A stretch of 64,000 bases of DNA, taken from an uncultured Clostridium sp. Lineage in GTDB: Bacteria; Bacillota; Clostridia; Clostridiales; Clostridiaceae. The first letter of the stretch is position 1. Each line of letters begins with the position of its first letter. Positions 60,510 through 64,000 of the stretch are shown here, one piece after another. The notes below the pieces were generated by a model. It did not search any database. It had not been told where the DNA came from and saw only the letters and a list, made by a program, of their open reading frames with translations. Location of the stretch: NCBI GenBank assembly GCA_900548455.1, contig URKQ01000002.1, positions 124,001 through 188,000 of the forward strand, written 5' to 3'. The position numbers were made by a program, and so were the translations under genes.

Positions 60510-61259
60510 TTATTTCACCTCCGCAGTTGTGTCTTTCTTAACACCTAGAGTATAGAAAGGAATCATATTTTCTCTTAACCAATTTAAAGATTCAAGAGGA
60601 GATAATCCCCAGTTTGTTGGACAAATTGATAATACTTCAACAAGTGAGAATCCTTTTCCATCTAATGCATTTTGGAAAGCTTTTTTAATAGCTGCCTTAG
60701 CTTTATTTACATGAGGAACGCTATCTACTGAAACTCTTTCAACATAGCAAGCTCCAGCCAATGTAGATATCATTTCTGACACTCTGATTGGATGACCTTG
60801 TGTTTTAGTATCTCTTCCATAAGGAGTAGTTTCAGTAACTTGTCCTGGTAATGTTGTTGGAGCCATTTGTCCTCCAGTCATACCATAAATACAGTTATTA
60901 ACGAATATAGTAACTATATTTTCACCTCTATTAGCTGCATGTACTATTTCAGCAGTTCCTATAGCTGCTAAGTCACCATCTCCTTGATAAGTGAATACCA
61001 TCTTATCAGGATTTGCTCTTTTTATTCCTGTAGCTACTGCTGGTGCTCTTCCGTGAGCAGCTTCAAACATATCACATGCAAAATAGTCGTATGCTAAAAC
61101 TGAACATCCAACTGGAGCTACACCTATAGTATTGTCTACAATATTCAACTCATCTATTACTTCAGCTACTAGTCTATGAATTGTACCATGTGTACAACCT
61201 GGACAGTAGTGAGTAGGAACATCTAACATAACCTTTGTTGGTTCAAATACTGTTGCCAT
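60510..61259 (-). CDS. 2-oxoacid:ferredoxin oxidoreductase, beta (TPP-binding) subunit
   Basis: A 249-residue subunit that binds thiamine pyrophosphate. HYCPGCTHG near residue 17, the TPP-binding TYQGDGDLAAIGTAE near residue 90, and NNCIYGMTGGQMAPTT near 121 are diagnostic. SPLESLNWL near the end is also conserved. With alpha, gamma and the ferredoxin subunit it oxidatively decarboxylates a 2-oxoacid to acyl-CoA with reduction of ferredoxin. The start overlaps the alpha stop (TAATG), showing translational coupling. Confidence 0.95.
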   Translation of the reverse strand: MATVFEPTKVMLDVPTHYCPGCTHGTIHRLVAEVIDELNIVDNTIGVAPVGCSVLAYDYFACDMFEAAHGRAPAVATGIKRANPDKMVFTYQGDGDLAAIGTAEIVHAANRGENIVTIFVNNCIYGMTGGQMAPTTLPGQVTETTPYGRDTKTQGHPIRVSEMISTLAGACYVERVSVDSVPHVNKAKAAIKKAFQNALDGKGFSLVEVLSICPTNWGLSPLESLNWLRENMIPFYTLGVKKDTTAEVK

Positions 61260-62329
61260 TATTTAGCACCTCCTATAAACTTTTTAACATTTTCTAGGAT
61301 TTCAGCTGGGCTTGGAACCATACCACCAGTTCTACCAAAGAAGTGTACTGGTTTTCTTCCTTCAACAGCAAGTCTAACATCTTCTACCATTTGTCCACAG
61401 CTTAATTCTATTGAAGCATAACCATGTTTAGTTTTATCCATAGTTTTTTCAAATGCTTCAACTGGGAATGGCCATAATGTTATAGGTCTAATTAATCCTA
61501 ATTTAATGCCTTCTTTTTCAGCTAATTTAACAACTGTCTTACATACTCTTGAAGTAGTACCGTAAGCTACCATTATTAAATCAACTTCTTCTTCACAATT
61601 GTAAAGTTCATATCTTGTTTCTTTTTCTTTTATAACACTATATTTTTCTTGTAAATGTAAATTATGTTTTTCTAGAGCTTCTGGTTTTAAGTACAAAGAA
61701 TTAATTACATTATGTTGTTTTCTTCCTTGTAGTCCATTTGCAGCCCATACCTTTTCTGGTAAATCTTTTTTAGGTCTTTCTTTAAATTCAACTGGTTCCA
61801 TCATTTGACCAAGCATTCCATCTCCCATAACCATAACAGGAGTTCTGTACATATCTGCTACGTCAAATGCATCTTGAATTAAGTCAACCATTTCTTGAAT
61901 TGAGCAAGGAGCAAATACTGGCATGTTAAAATCACCATGAGCTCCACCCTTAGTTGCTTGGAAGTAATCAGATTGTGCTGGTTGAATACCACCAAGGCCA
62001 GGGCCTCCTCTTACTATATTAATTACAACGCATGGAAGCTCTGCTCCAGCAATGTAAGAAATTCCTTCTGCTTTTAAACTTATTCCAGGAGAACTTGAAG
62101 ATGTCATACATCTTACTCCTGATCCTGCAGCTCCATATACCATGTTAATAGCTGCTATTTCACTTTCTGCTTGTAGAAATACTCTACCTATCTTAGGCAT
62201 TTGTCTTGAAAGATAAGCTGATACTTCAGTCTGAGGTGTTATTGGGTATCCAAAGAAGCATTTACAACCAGCTTTGATTGCTGCTTCGCCAATTGCTTCA
62301 TTACCCTTCATTAAAACTTTTCCTGACAT
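61259..62329 (-). CDS. vorB: 2-oxoacid:ferredoxin oxidoreductase, alpha subunit (VorB-like)
   Basis: A 356-residue subunit. GNEAIGEAAIKAGCKCFFGYPITPQTEVSAYL at the N-terminus, ESEIAAINMVYGAAGSGVRCMTSSSSPG, and VVNIVRGGPGLGGIQPAQSDYFQ-like text are typical of the VorB/KorA alpha subunit. The 2-oxoisovalerate or 2-oxoglutarate specificities are not separable by eye; the neighbouring buk favours branched-chain or short-chain acyl-CoA products. I start it at 62329 (MSGKVLMKG) with GGGGGAAGG just upstream; a TTG at 62356 would overlap the ferredoxin gene. It follows the ferredoxin stop by 16 bases. Confidence 0.93.
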   Translation of the reverse strand: MSGKVLMKGNEAIGEAAIKAGCKCFFGYPITPQTEVSAYLSRQMPKIGRVFLQAESEIAAINMVYGAAGSGVRCMTSSSSPGISLKAEGISYIAGAELPCVVINIVRGGPGLGGIQPAQSDYFQATKGGAHGDFNMPVFAPCSIQEMVDLIQDAFDVADMYRTPVMVMGDGMLGQMMEPVEFKERPKKDLPEKVWAANGLQGRKQHNVINSLYLKPEALEKHNLHLQEKYSVIKEKETRYELYNCEEEVDLIMVAYGTTSRVCKTVVKLAEKEGIKLGLIRPITLWPFPVEAFEKTMDKTKHGYASIELSCGQMVEDVRLAVEGRKPVHFFGRTGGMVPSPAEILENVKKFIGGAK

Positions 62330-62345
62330 GAATCCTTCCCCCTTA

Positions 62346-62555
62346 TTATTTTTCAACAGTGATTACTAAGTCTGGACACATTCTTGCACATGATGCACAT
62401 GCTATACACTTGGACATATTTTCTTCTGTGACAATAGCTGGATGATATCCTTTTACATTAAGCTCTTCAGAATAAGTAATGATGTTTTTTGGACATACAT
62501 TTATACAATGTCCACAGCCTTTACATCTTTCTTCTCTAAAAGTTACCTTTGCCAT
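62346..62555 (-). CDS. 4Fe-4S ferredoxin-type delta subunit
   Basis: A 69-residue protein with two cluster motifs: CKGCGHCINVCP (residues 11-22) and CIACASCARMCP (50-61). It is the delta subunit that carries electrons from the TPP site to free ferredoxin in four-subunit 2-oxoacid oxidoreductases. It is the first gene of that operon. The start has AAGGAGG with 8-base spacing, and a likely promoter lies at 62615-62620. It should act in the cytoplasm. Confidence 0.95.
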   Translation of the reverse strand: MAKVTFREERCKGCGHCINVCPKNIITYSEELNVKGYHPAIVTEENMSKCIACASCARMCPDLVITVEK

Positions 62556-62614
62556 GATAATACCTCCTTATATGGAAAGTTTATATATTCTTTTATATCA
62601 TATATCACATTTTT

Positions 62615-62620
62615 ATTATA
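62615..62620 (-). promoter_or_regulatory. Probable -10 of the oxidoreductase operon
   Basis: Minus strand TATAAT at 62615-62620 with a weak -35 TTACAT 16 bases upstream, about 60 bases before the ferredoxin start. Confidence 0.45.
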
Positions 62621-62723
62621 CCACTAAATTTTGAAAATGTAATAGTTTACATTTTTTCTTCACAATTTTTTCTTATTTTTTTTGAGTTTTTTAACTTTTT
62701 CTATGAGTTTACTCCATTTATTA

Positions 62724-62759
62724 CAATTAATTTAGCACAATACAGTGCTAAATTAATTG
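62724..62759. terminator. Hairpin overlapping the stop codon of the P-loop ATPase gene
   Basis: CAATTAATTTAGCAC (62724-62738) pairs perfectly with 62745-62759, which includes the stop at 62748. The T-run is weak, so read-through into the oxidoreductase operon is possible. Confidence 0.55.
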
Positions 62760-63425
62760 TTTTCTCCATGGTGGAAGCATATAAATGTGTAAAGGTAATA
62801 TTTCACCTTTTACTTTTCCTTTAATTTCTTCAACCATATCCTCACAACAAGCTGTATATATATGAGGTATATTCAATTCCTTTGAAAGTTCTTGTACTTT
62901 CATATCGCCTTCTATTATATCTTTCGCTGTTGTTTCATAAGATAAATTAGTATTAGATATAAAATGAGTTACCTTCAATCTTGAAGAAGTTTGAATTTCA
63001 GATAAGAATTCTTTCGTATCCATGTTGTTAGAAGTAAGTGGCCTATTACCATTTATAACAAAGAACATATCATACTCTTCTTCTCTAAAGTACCTATTAT
63101 ACTGTCCAAGAGCTATAGCTCCAGCATCATCGCCTCCAACATCAAAAACTACATCATAGCTTTTATCATTGAATACGCTTATTACTTCTGAAGGAACTAC
63201 CATTAATTCTGCATTTACTAAATCTGGATTAGATGCTATTACTCTTATTCCATACTTTTCTTTTAGCTCTCCTATGAGATCTCTTACACAAAAATATGGA
63301 TTAACTATGTCTAAATCTACTAGAGCAACTTTTTTACCACTTTTAGCAAGGTTAATCGCATAGTTAATTGCTATTTCTGTTTTTCCACTACCAAAATGTC
63401 CTGTAAAAATTCTTATTCTACTCAT
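62748..63425 (-). CDS. P-loop ATPase of the MinD/CobQ-like class
   Basis: A 225-residue cytoplasmic protein starting MSRIRIFTGHFGSGKTE, with the Walker A GHFGSGKTE at residues 9-17, the MinD-like VALVDLDIVNPYF near 40, and the Walker B-like VVFDVGGDDAGAIALGQ near 97. It belongs to the MinD/ParA/CobQ nucleotide-binding family. The Gly-rich VFDVGGDDAG is typical of clostridial proteins encoded between buk and vor genes, suggesting a role in assembling or regulating these enzymes; this is inferred from position. I start it at 63425 with AGGAG 9 bases upstream; the frame to 63497 overlaps buk. Confidence 0.88.
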   Translation of the reverse strand: MSRIRIFTGHFGSGKTEIAINYAINLAKSGKKVALVDLDIVNPYFCVRDLIGELKEKYGIRVIASNPDLVNAELMVVPSEVISVFNDKSYDVVFDVGGDDAGAIALGQYNRYFREEEYDMFFVINGNRPLTSNNMDTKEFLSEIQTSSRLKVTHFISNTNLSYETTAKDIIEGDMKVQELSKELNIPHIYTACCEDMVEEIKGKVKGEILPLHIYMLPPWRKQLI

Positions 63426-63447
63426 AATTTTACTCCTAATTTTACTT

Positions 63448-64000
63448 CTATTTATATTCTTTAGCTGCTTCTTGTCCTTGTAAAACTCTAAGTCCACCTT
63501 CTGCTAATGCTAATAGTTCATCCTCTCCTGGATATACTACTACATCAGAAATAAACTCTACTCTTTCTTTTATATAATTATCTAAGTTTTTAGAATATGC
63601 AATTCCTCCTGTAAGAATTATTGCATCTACTTTTCCTTTTAGTACAGCTGCACATCTTCCAATTTCTTTAGCTACTTGATATCCCATAGCTTCAAAAACT
63701 AGTTTTGCCTCTGCATCTCCTGCTTCAGCTCTTTCATCAACAGCTTTAGCATCATTAGTGTTTAAGTATCCAACTATTCCACCTTTTCCATTGATTTTCT
63801 TTTTTATTTCGTCTTGAGTGTACTTACCGCTAAAGCAAAGTTTAACTAGATCTCCAACTGGTAATCCACCACTTCTCTCTGGTGAGAATGGTCCTTCACC
63901 ATCTAAAGCGTTATTTACATCAATTACTCTTCCCTTTTCATGAGCCCCTACAGATATTCCTCCACCTAAGTGTGCAACTATAAGGTTAAGTTCTTCATAT
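63448..64000 (-). CDS. buk: Butyrate kinase (partial, 5' end off window)
   Basis: The open frame is continuous from the right edge to the stop at 63448. Visible text includes VAHLGGGISVGAHEKGRVIDVNNALDGEGPFS-like segments (LIVAHLGGGISVG, then DGEGPFSPERSG), LVKLCFSGKYT, GIVGYLNTND, and the C-terminal IILTGGIAYSK and YPGEDELLALAEGGLRVL. These are the acetate/butyrate kinase (ASKHA) signatures of Buk, which makes butyrate and ATP from butyryl-phosphate. About 184 of ~355 residues are present. The gene lies 22 bases before the P-loop ATPase gene; ptb is expected next, outside the window. Confidence 0.96.
   Translation of the reverse strand, partial: YEELNLIVAHLGGGISVGAHEKGRVIDVNNALDGEGPFSPERSGGLPVGDLVKLCFSGKYTQDEIKKKINGKGGIVGYLNTNDAKAVDERAEAGDAEAKLVFEAMGYQVAKEIGRCAAVLKGKVDAIILTGGIAYSKNLDNYIKERVEFISDVVVYPGEDELLALAEGGLRVLQGQEAAKEYK

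Noticed and set aside
1..64000. tRNA, rRNA, CRISPR array, prophage or replication origin
   Set aside because: None was recognised on either strand by eye; a tRNAscan or covariance search would be decisive.

Overview
The window looks like a chromosomal segment of a low-GC, spore-forming anaerobe of the Clostridium sensu stricto type. The reasons are the very AT-rich sequence, AGGAGG-type ribosome binding sites, T-box leaders and a glmS ribozyme, a butyrate kinase next to a ferredoxin-dependent 2-oxoacid oxidoreductase, a short (archaeal/eukaryal-like) ProS and an archaeal-type AspRS. No rRNA, tRNA, CRISPR array or intact mobile element was seen. Most genes lie on the minus strand.

Layout. 1-5050: end of an SsuA/NMT1-like solute-binding lipoprotein, an unknown anchored protein, an ECF sigma/anti-sigma pair, a TDT-family transporter and a C_GCAxxG_C_C protein. 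5.3-10.7 kb: proS, ung, a 42-residue protein, a proline-rich DUF3298-type protein and a MATE pump. 10.9-14.6 kb: a YtrA-like GntR-regulated operon with two ABC ATPases and two permeases, whose promoter is covered by repeated operator-like motifs. 14.6-23.5 kb: an M23 peptidoglycan hydrolase, a membrane-anchored MutS-like ATPase, a small basic protein, an archaeal-type AspRS behind a T-box leader with two terminators, a SEC-C/pRiA4b-ORF3-like protein and an oligopeptide-binding lipoprotein. 23.7-31.7 kb: an OmpR-type two-component system, a PPP phosphatase, an NSS transporter, a class A beta-lactamase-like lipoprotein and two unknowns.

31.9-39.2 kb: a Trp (TGG) T-box driving trpP, then a pyruvate kinase-like protein without the C-terminal domain, an alpha/beta hydrolase, an HD protein, and a lactococcin-972-type ABC exporter followed by a 68-residue membrane protein. 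39.2-43.9 kb: two esterases, then a conjugated bile salt/penicillin V acylase family gene set among IS66 and IS3 remnants and a duplicated ~150-bp segment. 43.9-49.1 kb: glmS with its ribozyme, glmM and a split chromate transporter. 49.2-55.3 kb: two paralogous MFS exporters bracketing a DUF5694 protein and a bactofilin/YhbD-like/bactofilin operon headed by a large palindrome. 55.4-60 kb: a secreted flavinylatable FMN/FAD reductase lipoprotein divergent from a YesM/YesN-type two-component system. 60-64 kb: a four-subunit 2-oxoacid:ferredoxin oxidoreductase, a P-loop ATPase and the 3' part of buk. Together these could turn 2-oxoacids into acyl-CoA and then acids plus ATP.

Several genes probably start inside the longest open frame. 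I chose starts by Shine-Dalgarno spacing and say so in each entry. The most interesting items are the AspRS leader with two T-box modules but one stem I, the GntR operator cluster, the bactofilin operon with its 17-bp-arm palindrome, the orphan bacteriocin-type exporter, the pyruvate kinase-like protein behind trpP, and the IS-remnant region around the acylase.
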